Shown piece by piece: positions 54,900 through 64,000 of a stretch of DNA of 64,000 nt (position 1 is its first letter; each line of letters opens with the position of its first letter). This stretch comes from Streptomyces aurantiogriseus. GTDB lineage: Bacteria > Actinomycetota > Actinomycetes > Streptomycetales > Streptomycetaceae. The notes beneath the pieces were generated by a model. The model was not told where the DNA came from. It searched no databases and saw only the letters and a program-made list of their open reading frames with translations. A program made the translations under genes and the position numbers. Where the stretch lies: contig NZ_BMSX01000004.1 of assembly GCF_014649375.1 (NCBI RefSeq), forward strand, positions 62,001 through 126,000. The letters are read 5' to 3'.

Positions 54900-57800
54900 C
54901 TACGACCCCAGCACTGAAGCCAAGAACTCCCCGACCCACCCGAGAAGTTCCCGCCCGACGAGCGGCTTGCCGCCGACCTTCGCGGTCTTCGGGCGGGGGA
55001 CGAGCACCTGGTGGACCGCCGGCTTGATGACCGACCCCGGATACAGCCGCTTGAGCCGCAGCTCCTGCGACTCGCGCAACTCCACCGGCGCGAAGCGGAT
55101 GTTGGTGCCCTGCAGGACGATCTCGCCGACGCCGCACGCGCGCGCGAGCATGCGCAGGCCGGCCACCAGCAGCAGGTTCTCCACCGGCTCGGGCAGTTTG
55201 CCGTAGCGGTCGACGAGTTCCTCGCGGACGGCCTTGATGTCCTCCTCCGTGGTGGCGGAGGCGATGGACCGGTAGGCCTGCAGGCGCAGCCGCTCGCCGG
55301 GGGCGTAGTCGTGCGGGACGTGCGCGTCGACGGGCAGCTCGATCTTGACCTCGAGGGGCGGCTCCTCCTCGATCCCGCCGGTCTCCAGCTGGCGCCGGTA
55401 GTCGGCGACGGCCTCGCCGACCATCCGGACGTACAGGTCGAAGCCGACGCCCGCGATGTGACCGGACTGCTCGCCGCCCAGCAGGTTGCCCGCGCCGCGG
55501 ATCTCCAGGTCCTTCATCGCCACGTACATGCCCGCGCCCATCTCCGTGTGCTGGGCGATGGTGGCGAGACGCTCGTGGGCGGTCTCCGTCAGGGGCTTCT
55601 CCGGCGGGTACAGGAAGTACGCGTAACCCCGCTCGCGGCCACGGCCGACGCGGCCGCGCAGCTGGTGCAGCTGCGACAGGCCGAAGGTGTCGCCGCGCTC
55701 CACGATGAGCGTGTTGGCGTTGGAGATGTCGATGCCGGACTCGACGATCGTCGTCGAGACGAGCACGTCGAACCGCTTCTCCCAGAAGTCGACGACGACC
55801 TGCTCCAGCGCTGCCTCCGACATCTGGCCGTGCGCGGTGGCGATCCGCGCCTCGGGGACGAACTCCCGCAGCCGGGCCGCCGCGCGGTCGATCGACTCGA
55901 CCCGGTTGTGGATGTAGAAGACCTGGCCCTCGCGCAGCAGTTCACGGCGGATGGCGGCGCCGATCTGCTTCTCCTCGTACGGGCCGACGAAGGTGAGCAC
56001 CGGATGGCGCTCCTCGGGCGGTGTGGTGATCGTCGACATCTCACGGATGCCCGTGACCGCCATCTCCAGGGTGCGCGGGATCGGGGTCGCGGACATCGTC
56101 AGGACGTCGACGTTGGCGCGCAGCTTCTTCAGCTGCTCCTTGTGCTCGACGCCGAAGCGCTGCTCCTCGTCGACGATGACCAGGCCCAGGTCCTTGAACC
56201 TGGTCTCCGACGAGAACAGGCGGTGGGTGCCGATGACGACGTCCACGGCCCCCTCGCGCAGCCCCTCCAGGACCGCCTTCGCCTCCGTGTCGGTCTGGAA
56301 GCGGCTCAACGCCCGTACGTTCACCGGGAACTGCGCGTACCGCTCGCTGAACGTGCCGAAGTGCTGCTGCACCAGCAGCGTGGTCGGCACCAGCACCGCG
56401 ACCTGCTTGCCGTCCTGCACGGCCTTGAAGGCGGCGCGGACCGCGATCTCCGTCTTGCCGTAACCGACGTCGCCGCAGACCAGCCGGTCCATCGGGACCG
56501 ACTTCTCCATGTCGTCCTTGACCTCGGCGATGGTGGTGAGCTGGTCGGGCGTCTCCGCGTAGGGGAAGGCGTCCTCCAGCTCGCGCTGCCACGGCGTGTC
56601 CGAGCCGAACGCGTGGCCGGGGGCGGCCATACGGGCGCTGTAGAGCTTGATGAGGTCGGCCGCGATCTCCTTGACGGCCTTCTTCGCGCGCGCCTTGGTC
56701 TTCGTCCAGTCGGCGCCGCCCAGCCGGTGCAGGGTGGGCGCCTCGCCGCCGACGTACTTGGTGATCTGCTCCAGCTGGTCGGTGGGGATGTAGAGGCGGT
56801 CGCCGGGTTGGCCGCGCTTGGCGGGGGCGTACTCCACGACCAGGTACTCGCGTGTGGCGCCCTGGACGGTGCGCTGCACCATCTCGATGTAGCGGCCCAC
56901 GCCGTGCTGTTCGTGGACGATGTAGTCGCCCGCCTCCAGGGTGAGCGGGTCGATGGTCTTCCGGCGGCGCGCCGGCATGCGCGCGCCGTCCTTGCCGGCC
57001 GCCTTCTGGCCGGACAGGTCGGTCTCCGTCAGGACGGCGAGCCGGAGCGCCGGGTCGACGAAGCCGTAGTCGATCGAGCCGCAGGCGACGTGGACGAGCG
57101 ACGGGGACAGCTCGTCCAGGTCGGCGTCCAGGCGGGCCGCCACCCCCTCGCCGCCCAGCACCTCGACGGTACGGGCCGCCGGGCCGTGGCCCTCGGTGAC
57201 GAAGACGACGCGCCAGCCGTCGGCCAGCCAGCCCTTGGTGTCGGCGAGCGCCTTCGCGGTGTCGCCGCGGTAGGTCTCCGGGGCGTGCATGCCGAGCTGG
57301 AGGGTGTCCGCCTCCAGCTCGAGGTCGGCGGCGAACGGCGACACCGACCACCACATCATGTCCAGCTCGCGCGCGCGGTCGCGGACGTCCGCGATGGACC
57401 ACAGGGAGGCCGCGCCGACATCGATGGGTGCCTCGCCGCCGCCGGCGGTGGCCGCCCAGGACGCCTGCAGGAACTCCTGCGAGGTCGCCACGAGATCGGC
57501 GGCACGCGTGCGTACCCGCTCCGGGTCGCACACGACGGTCATGGCGCCCTTCGGCAGGACGTCGAGGAGCAGTTCCATGTCGTCGACGAGGACCGGGGCC
57601 AGGGACTCCATGCCCTCGACGGCGATCCCCTCAGCGATCTTGCCGAGCAGCTCGCCCAGCTCGGGGTGCTGTTCGGCGAGGGCACGCGCGCGTGCGCGGA
57701 CGTCGTCCGTGAGAAGCAGCTCGCGGCAGGGGGGTGCCCACAGGCCGTGCTCGGCGACTTCGAGGGAGCGCTGGTCGGCGACCTTGAAGTAGCGGATCTC

Positions 57801-58433
57801 CTCGACGTCGTCGCCCCAGAACTCGATGCGCAACGGGTGTTCCTCAGTGGGCGGGAACACGTCCAGGATGCCGCCGCGGACGGCGAACTCGCCGCGCTTC
57901 TCGACGAGCTCCACGCGCGCGTACGCGGCCGCCGCGAGGGCTTCGACGATCTCGTTCAGGTCGGCCGTCCGACCCGACTTCAGGGCCACCGGCTCCAGGT
58001 CGCCGAGGCCCTTGACCTGCGGCTGGAGCACGGAGCGCACGGGGGCGACGACGACGGAGACCGGGCCGGTCTCGGGGTCGTCGGGGCTGGGGTGGGCCAG
58101 ACGGCGCAGGACGGCGAGGCGGCGGCCTACGGTGTCGCTGCGGGGGCTGAGGCGCTCGTGGGGCAGGGTCTCCCAGGAGGGGTACTCCACGACGCCGTCC
58201 GGGGGGAGCAGGGAGCGCAGGGCCGCGGCCAGGTCCTCCGCCTCGCGGCCGGTGGCCGTCACCGCGAGGACCGTCCGGCCGGTTTCGCGGGCGAGGGCGG
58301 CGATCGCGAAGGGGCGGGCCGCCGGGGGGCCGACCAGGTCGACGTGCATGCGGTTGCCGTCTGCGGCTGCCGGGATCGCTTCCGCGAGGGCGGTGTCCTT
58401 GACTACGGCGTCGAGCAGACCGTGCAGGCTCAT
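54900..58433 (-). CDS. mfd: Transcription-repair coupling factor
   Basis: 1,177 residues, full length for Mfd, with ATG 58433. The N-terminal UvrB-like module (~1-340) is followed by the RNA-polymerase-interacting domain (~500-580: DYIVHEQHGVGRYIEM, YLVVEYAPAKRGQPGDRLYI). A RecG-like translocase comes next (~615-990): Walker A CGDVGYGKTEIA, LVIVDEEQRFGVEHKEQLK (DEEQ), TMSATPIPRTLEMA, and QLRGRVGRGRERGYAYF. A C-terminal TRCF domain closes it. It removes stalled RNA polymerase and recruits UvrA. The frame runs further upstream through repeats, which is not real. Confidence 0.96.
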   Translation of the reverse strand: MSLHGLLDAVVKDTALAEAIPAAADGNRMHVDLVGPPAARPFAIAALARETGRTVLAVTATGREAEDLAAALRSLLPPDGVVEYPSWETLPHERLSPRSDTVGRRLAVLRRLAHPSPDDPETGPVSVVVAPVRSVLQPQVKGLGDLEPVALKSGRTADLNEIVEALAAAAYARVELVEKRGEFAVRGGILDVFPPTEEHPLRIEFWGDDVEEIRYFKVADQRSLEVAEHGLWAPPCRELLLTDDVRARARALAEQHPELGELLGKIAEGIAVEGMESLAPVLVDDMELLLDVLPKGAMTVVCDPERVRTRAADLVATSQEFLQASWAATAGGGEAPIDVGAASLWSIADVRDRARELDMMWWSVSPFAADLELEADTLQLGMHAPETYRGDTAKALADTKGWLADGWRVVFVTEGHGPAARTVEVLGGEGVAARLDADLDELSPSLVHVACGSIDYGFVDPALRLAVLTETDLSGQKAAGKDGARMPARRRKTIDPLTLEAGDYIVHEQHGVGRYIEMVQRTVQGATREYLVVEYAPAKRGQPGDRLYIPTDQLEQITKYVGGEAPTLHRLGGADWTKTKARAKKAVKEIAADLIKLYSARMAAPGHAFGSDTPWQRELEDAFPYAETPDQLTTIAEVKDDMEKSVPMDRLVCGDVGYGKTEIAVRAAFKAVQDGKQVAVLVPTTLLVQQHFGTFSERYAQFPVNVRALSRFQTDTEAKAVLEGLREGAVDVVIGTHRLFSSETRFKDLGLVIVDEEQRFGVEHKEQLKKLRANVDVLTMSATPIPRTLEMAVTGIREMSTITTPPEERHPVLTFVGPYEEKQIGAAIRRELLREGQVFYIHNRVESIDRAAARLREFVPEARIATAHGQMSEAALEQVVVDFWEKRFDVLVSTTIVESGIDISNANTLIVERGDTFGLSQLHQLRGRVGRGRERGYAYFLYPPEKPLTETAHERLATIAQHTEMGAGMYVAMKDLEIRGAGNLLGGEQSGHIAGVGFDLYVRMVGEAVADYRRQLETGGIEEEPPLEVKIELPVDAHVPHDYAPGERLRLQAYRSIASATTEEDIKAVREELVDRYGKLPEPVENLLLVAGLRMLARACGVGEIVLQGTNIRFAPVELRESQELRLKRLYPGSVIKPAVHQVLVPRPKTAKVGGKPLVGRELLGWVGEFLASVLGS

Positions 58434-58609
58434 GGAGGGCTTTCCGTCCGGGGGTGGCGAGGTGGTCCTAGGGGTCCTAGGCGGTTCCAGTGGTCCTAGG
58501 CGTTGCCGGGTGGTGCTGGGTGGTGCCGGGTGGGCAACGCGAAGGGCCCGACGCGTGTCACGGGCCGGGGGTGTCCAGAGTACGACGGGGGCGGGTTCAT
58601 GTGCCGGGG

Positions 58610-59280
58610 CTGTGGATAACGCCGGGGGTGGCGGGGCGGGGTTTTCCTCGCCTCCGCTGCCCCTGCCCTTCCCGTCCCCAGGGGCTCCGCCCCTTCGACC
58701 CCGGCGGGGGTTCAGCCCCCGGAACCCGACGGGGCTCCGGCCCTTCGTCCCTCTCAGGGGCTCCGCCCCGGACCCGGCGGGTCTCTGCCCCGCTGCCCCC
58801 CAGGCAGGGCTGCCCCCCAGGCAGCGCTGCGCCCCAGGCAGGGCTGCCCCCCAGGCAGCGCTGCGCCCTGCAGCCCTCGTGGGGCTGCCGCCCCGCACCC
58901 CGCTTCGGCCCCGAACGGGCCTCGTCCTCCAACGCCGGACGGGCTGGATCACCCTGATCGGCGCTCGCCGGACACCGCCGGCCGGGCGGTGTCGGCGCGG
59001 TCGAGGCGACCCTGACCAGGGTGAGCGTGGGGCCGGCCTCTCAGCCGGCCGCGTCGGGCTGTGGGTGGGCACAGGCCCGGGGGTCCAAGGGGCGGAGCCC
59101 CTGGGGCGGGACGGCAAGGGGTCTCGGCCTCCGACGCCGGACGCGCTGAAACGCCCGACCCCGCCTGTCGACCGACCGAGTCGGGTGGCGGCGGGCACAG
59201 GCCCGGAAGTCCAGGGGGCGGAGCCCCCTCGAGCGGGACTGCGCGGGGTCTCGGCCCCGGTGCCGGACGAGGTGAGCCCC
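58610..59280. repeat. Streptomyces-type intergenic repeat cluster 2
   Basis: No gene. It repeats the families of 12.7-13.2 kb in mixed orientation: GGGGCTCCGCCCC (58680, 58750), CAGGCAGGGCTGCCCCC copies (about 58800-58865, five to six units), TCGTCCTCCAACGCCGGACGG (58922-58942, the reverse of CCGGCGTTTGAGGACGA), and two copies of GGGCACAGGCCCGG-AGTCCA(A)GGGG (about 59068 and 59188). The copy of CCGAGTCGGGTGG at 59166-59178 matches 12788 and 24490. Confidence 0.85.
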
Positions 59281-59290
59281 GTACAAGAAA

Positions 59291-59330
59291 CCCGGCGCCG
59301 AAGAGTCCCCCGTGACTCCTCGGCGCCGGG
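59291..59330 (-). terminator. Terminator after ABC permease 2
   Basis: CCCGGCGCCGAAGAGT (59291-59306) pairs with ACTCCTCGGCGCCGGG (59315-59330) with one mismatch and an 8-nt loop. On the minus strand TTTCTTG follows, 20 bp after the permease stop. Confidence 0.85.
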
Positions 59331-59349
59331 CTCCCCCCGTGCGCGGTGG

Positions 59350-61925
59350 CTAGTCCGTCGCGATCGCGTTCAGTACGTTCATGCGGCCCGCCCGGAACGC
59401 CGGGATCAGCGCGGCGAACAGGCCCACGAAGGCCGAGGCGATGAAGACGCCGATGATGGTCGGCCACGGGATGTCGAGGACTTTCAGGCCCTCCAGGGCG
59501 AGGAGTTGCTGGGCCGTCGCGCCCCAGCCCATGCCCAGGCCGAGGCCGAGGAGGGCGCCGAAGAGGGCGATGACGACCGACTCCATGCGGATCATGCGGC
59601 GCAGCTGGCGGCGCGAGAGGCCGATCGCGCGCATCAGGCCGATCTCCCTCGTGCGCTCCACCACCGACAGGGCGAGGGTGTTGACGACGCCGAGGACGGC
59701 GACGACGATCGCGAGCGCCAGGAGGCCGTAGATCAGGTTCAGCAGCTGGCCGATCTGGTCCTTGAGGGCCTGCTTGTAGTCGGTCTGGTCGCGGACGGTG
59801 TACTGCGGATAGTCGTGCAGCGCGGACTTCAGCGCCGTGTAGGCGGCGTCCTGCTGGCCTTCCTTCGCCGTGGCGAAGACCAGCTGGTCGAGCGGCATCC
59901 TGTCGGCCGGGACGTACTTCGCCGCCGTCGCGATCGACGCGTACATCGCGCCCTTGTCGATCACCACGTCGTCACTGGTGATCGCGCGGACCGTGAGCGT
60001 CGCCGTCGTGCCGTCCTTGAAGTCGACGTCGACCTTCGAGCCGAGCTTGATGCCGTGCTCCTTGGCGAAGCCCTCGAAGACGGACATCGAGTCGGGCCGG
60101 TAGGCGTCCGCGAGGTTGCCGGCCACCGTCTCGGTGCGCAGGTCCGTCGCGTACGTCGGGTCGGCCGCGTTGATGGTCTCCTTCGCCGACGTCTTGCCGT
60201 CGGGAGTCCTGATGTCGGCGTCCAGGACCTTGTACTCCGTGACGCGCTCCATACCCGGCGTGGACTTCACGGCTTGTACGGCCTGCGGGGTGATCTGCTG
60301 GCCCGTGTCGCTCTGGATGATGAAGTCCGTGCCGACGGACTTGTCGAGCTGGTCCGTCGCCGAGGCGACCATGGAGGAGCCGACCACCGACAGGCAGGCG
60401 ACCAGCGCGAGGCCGATCATGAGGGCGGCGCCGGTGGCGCCGGTACGGCGCGGGTTGCGCAGGGCGTTTCGCTCCGCCATCCGACCGACCGGGCCGAAGG
60501 CCCGCAGCAGGACCGCGCCCAGGACGCGGACCACGCCGCTCGCCAGCAGCGGGCCGATCACCACGAAGCCGATGAGGGTGAGCACCACGCCCAGGCCGAG
60601 CCAGAGCGAGCCCTCCTTCGCCTTGTCCGCTGCGGCGGCCAGGTAGAGGCCGCAGCCGCCGGCGCCGGTGAGGAGCAGGCCGAGCACGGCCCGTACGACA
60701 CCCGCCTTGGCGTCGGCGGGGGCGCCGACGTCGCGCAGGGCGGCCATCGGGGAGACCTTGCCGGCGCGGCGGGCGGGCAGGTAGGCGGCGAGGACGGTGA
60801 CGACCACGCCGAGGATCATGCCGATGACCGGGGTCGTCCAGGCGACCGTCAGGTCGTCGGTGGACAGGTTCATGCCAGTCATGCCCATGAGCTTCATCAG
60901 GCCGACGGCGATGCCGACGCCCGCGCCGACGCCGAGGATCGAGCCGACGACACCGAGCAGCAGCGCCTCGGCCAGGACGGAACGGTTGACCTGCCGGCGG
61001 CTGGAGCCGATGGCCCGCATCAGGCCGATCTCACGGGTGCGCTGCGCGACCAGCATCGAGAACGTGTTGATGATCAGGAAGATGCCGACGAGGAAGGCGA
61101 TCCCGGCGAAGCCGAGCATCGCGTACTTCATGACGTTCAGGAACTCCCCGACGTCCTTCCGGTTGGCGTCGGCGGTCTCCTTCGCGGTCTGCACCTTGTA
61201 GTCACCGCCGACCGCGGCCGCGACGTTCTTCTTCAGCTGCGCGTCGGACACCCCGGCCGCGGCCGTGACGTTGACGTTCGTATAGACGTTCGACTCGCCG
61301 ACCAGGGTCTCCTGCGCGGTCCTCGTGTCCAGGTAGAAGATCGCCGCGCCGGGGTTGGTGACCTGGAAGGCGGCGATGCCGGAGATCTTCGCGGTGTGCG
61401 TGCCGACCGCGGTGATCACGCCGATCTCGTCGCCGAGCTTCAGGTGGTGCTTGTCGGCGGTGTCCGCGTCGACCATGACCTGGCCGGAGCCCTTGGGCGC
61501 GGCGCCTTCGGTGACCTTCATGGTGCGGGCCTCGTTGGCGTTCCAGCTTCCGACGATGGTCGGGGCGCCGCTGGAGGGCGACAGGTTGTCCTTGTCGGCG
61601 TCGACGACGGTCACCGAGGTCGAGAAGACGGTCCCCTCCGCCGACTTCACGCCGTCCGCCTCACGGACCTTGGCGAGCACGGCGGCCGGCATGACCGGCG
61701 GCTTGCCGTTGCCGGAGGTCGTCTCACCGGTGTCCGAGGCACCCTTCGCGCTCACCGTCACATCGGAGGAGGTGGCCGCGAACAGCTTGTCGAAGGTGGT
61801 GTTCATGGTGTCGGTGAAGACAAGGGTGCCTGTCACAAAGGCCACCGACAGCAGGACCGCCACGGCCGACAGGGCCATGCGTCCCTTGTGCGCGAAGAAG
61901 TTGCGCATCGAGGTCTTCATCACGG

Positions 61926-61929
<4 letters not shown>
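59350..61929 (-). CDS. FtsX/MacB-type ABC permease 2
   Basis: 859 residues. The same two-module layout as the permease at 20473-23001: an N-terminal helix (MALSAVAVLLSVAFVTGTLV), an extracytoplasmic domain, helices with QRTREIGLMRAIGSSRRQVN, and a second domain. The C-terminal helices follow ERTREIGLMRAIGLSRRQLR. The extracytoplasmic domains differ from permease 1, suggesting different ligands. It overlaps the upstream ATPase by 4 bp (ATGA), so translation is coupled. Confidence 0.92.
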
Positions 61930-62714
<785 letters not shown>

Positions 62715-62902
62715 GGTATGTCTCCTATGTCGGAAGTGAATGAGACGCGCGAAGTGCCGCGTCGGTACGTGATGAGTCCTGCGAGGTGCTGCGGGGTCCG
62801 CCGGGCCCTGCCAGGTCCTGCGAAGTGCTACGTCGAAGAGTCTGTCGGCGGAAAGGGGTCCGGCGCGCTGGTGCTCGGGCCCGTCTTTCCCGGGGGTTAA
62901 CC

Positions 62903-62925
62903 CCACCCCCCGACCGTGGGGGTGG
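62903..62925. terminator. Hairpin in divergent promoter region
   Basis: CCACCCCC (62903-62910), 7-nt loop, GGGGGTGG (62918-62925). GGGGTTAACCCC lies just upstream (62893-62904). It sits between the divergent ABC and MFS genes, so it is more likely a regulatory or attenuating structure than a terminator. The rest of 62715-63190 holds direct repeats of CTGCGA(A/G)GTGCT and no gene. Confidence 0.4.
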
Positions 62926-63190
62926 CCCGCCCCCAGCGGCGTAAAGCCAGGTTAAGGACGGCCACCCGCCCGTCTCGTCCTCCGGCGGTACGAACCCTCC
63001 CCCAGCCGTAGTACGGAGGTACCCCTAGGGGCCGTCCACCGACGGGTGGAGTGCTCCTCGGGGTCGGGTCCACCCTGCGGCTCCACCCTCCGGCCCTTTC
63101 AGGCTTCACCCTCCCGTCGCGTCAAGGTCAAGTGGGAAGCTGTGGGCAGCAGATAGCTGCAAGGGGCACGGGAGACACAGGGGGCATCCG

Positions 63191-64000
63191 GTGGGGGACA
63201 CGCAACCCGCGACACGACACGCCGCACAGCGCACGGCCACCGGGAAGCGGGGAGCGGTCGTCGCCGCGCTCATGCTCTCCATGGCGCTGGCCGCCCTCGA
63301 CTCCACCGTCGTCTCCACGGCGGTCCCTCAGATCGTCGGCGACCTCGGTGGGTTCTCCGTCTTCTCCTGGCTGTTCTCCGGCTATCTGCTCGCCGTGACG
63401 GTCACCCTGCCCGTCTACGGCAAGCTCTCCGACACCTTCGGCCGCAAGCCGGTGCTGGTGGCCGGCGCGTCCCTGTTCCTGCTCGGCTCGCTGCTGTGCG
63501 CCCTCGCCTGGAACATGGGCGCACTGATCGCGTTCCGCATCGTGCAGGGCCTGGGCGGCGGGGCGTTGCAGGGCACGGTGCAGACGCTCGCCGCGGACCT
63601 GTACCCGCTCGAGGAGCGCCCGAAGATCCAGTCGAAGCTGTCCACGGTGTGGGCGGTGTCCGCGGTCGCGGGTCCTGGCGTGGGCGGCCTGCTGGCGGAG
63701 TACGCGGACTGGCGCTGGATCTTCCTGGTCAACCTGCCCATCGGCGCGGTGGCGTTGTGGCTGATCGTGCGTCATCTGCACGAACCGGCACGGGGGTCGG
63801 CGCGGGAGCAGGAGCGCGCGCCGGACCGGGAGCGCGCGCCGGACCAGGAGGGCGCGCCGGACCGGGAGGGCGCGCCAGACCGGGAGGGCGCGCCAGACCG
63901 GGAGGGCGCGCCAGACCGGGAGGGCGCGCCGGCGCGCGCGCCGGCGCCGCGGTCGGGGCAGGAGCCGGATCGGACGTCGCCCGCACGCGCGCGTGTCGAC
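63191..64000 (+). CDS. DHA2-family MFS exporter, 5' part
   Basis: The first 270 residues of a 14-helix drug/proton exporter (EmrB/QacA type) run off the right edge; start GTG 63191 with AGGGGG upstream. Six helices are present: VVAALMLSMALAALDSTVVS, then VFSWLFSGYLLAVTVTLPVY, the A-motif GKLSDTFGRKPV, helix 4 with FRIVQGLGGGALQGTVQTLA, the C-motif AVAGPGVGGLLAEY, and WRWIFLVNLPIGAVALWLIV. After helix 6 a repeat-encoded loop (EGAPDR units) extends the cytoplasmic segment. Efflux substrate unknown. Confidence 0.9.
   Translation, partial: MGDTQPATRHAAQRTATGKRGAVVAALMLSMALAALDSTVVSTAVPQIVGDLGGFSVFSWLFSGYLLAVTVTLPVYGKLSDTFGRKPVLVAGASLFLLGSLLCALAWNMGALIAFRIVQGLGGGALQGTVQTLAADLYPLEERPKIQSKLSTVWAVSAVAGPGVGGLLAEYADWRWIFLVNLPIGAVALWLIVRHLHEPARGSAREQERAPDRERAPDQEGAPDREGAPDREGAPDREGAPDREGAPARAPAPRSGQEPDRTSPARARVD
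63812..63933. repeat. 18-bp in-frame tandem array in the MFS gene
   Basis: Six full copies of GAGGGCGCGCCGGACCGG and variants (63812-63829, then every 18 bp to 63919), plus a 14-bp partial copy. They encode six (E)(R/G)APD(R/Q) units and lie in the loop between helices 6 and 7. Confidence 0.9.

Noticed and set aside
58434..59198. 255-codon N-terminal extension of mfd
   Set aside because: Runs through dispersed repeats; conserved Mfd sequence starts at ATG 58433.
62903..62925. Intrinsic terminator
   Set aside because: It lies upstream of divergent genes and has no T-run, so a regulatory role is at least as likely.

Overview
The window reads as a segment of a Streptomyces chromosome. It has very high GC with strong third-position GC bias, a leucyl tRNA with a UAA anticodon that matches bldA, two Rpf/LysM cell-wall hydrolases, a c-di-AMP (ydaO) leader, Rex-type operators in front of ndh, and the GC-rich intergenic repeat families typical of the genus. 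From memory, the gene order (hutU, cystathionine beta-synthase, SGNH hydrolase, thiolase, pobA, bldA, ABC pair, ndh, ppx, divIC, eno, rpf genes, mazG, SurA-like lipoprotein, mfd, second ABC pair) follows the SCO3073-SCO3112 interval of S. coelicolor. The species was not determined.

Layout. 1-2.4 kb: histidine utilisation (hutU and the 5' part of a following M20 hydrolase). 2.8-5.0 kb: a four-gene roadblock/DUF4388-like cluster with no G protein. 5.1-9.7 kb: small membrane proteins, an RpiR regulator, and a divergent SDR/XRE pair. 10.1-15.6 kb: cystathionine beta-synthase, SGNH hydrolase and thiolase, with a repeat-filled gap before the thiolase. 16-19.1 kb: small proteins, a Bax-inhibitor-like membrane protein, pobA, then bldA. 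19.5-24.4 kb: a MacB-type ABC module and a CFA-synthase-like enzyme. 24.6-30 kb: ndh, ppx, a DUF501 gene, divIC and eno, all on the minus strand. 30.4-32.5 kb: two rpf genes, one behind a c-di-AMP riboswitch. 32.7-37.5 kb: a P450 overlapping a STAND-like ATPase, then mazG and a SurA-like lipoprotein. 37.7-40.2 kb: small secreted and membrane proteins. 40.3-51.7 kb: an 11-kb RHS/YD polymorphic toxin with a small candidate immunity gene. 52-54.8 kb: an acetyltransferase, a secreted HNH nuclease and an SCO6745-like protein. 54.9-58.4 kb: mfd. 58.4-59.3 kb: intergenic repeats. 59.3-62.7 kb: a second ABC module paralogous to the first. 63.2 kb to the end: the start of a DHA2-type MFS exporter.

Several parts can be read together. 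bldA decodes UUA, and I saw no in-frame TTA codon in the genes here. The ndh promoter region carries two Rex-like sites, which would tie it to NADH/NAD+ ratio. The rpf gene combines a good promoter, a c-di-AMP aptamer and a downstream terminator in about 1 kb. A repeated oddity is that many genes have short, gene-specific tandem arrays at or just beyond the stop codon. The least explained loci are the orphan roadblock cluster, the STAND/P450 pair, and the His-rich heptad segment plus GIY-YIG-like tip of the RHS toxin.
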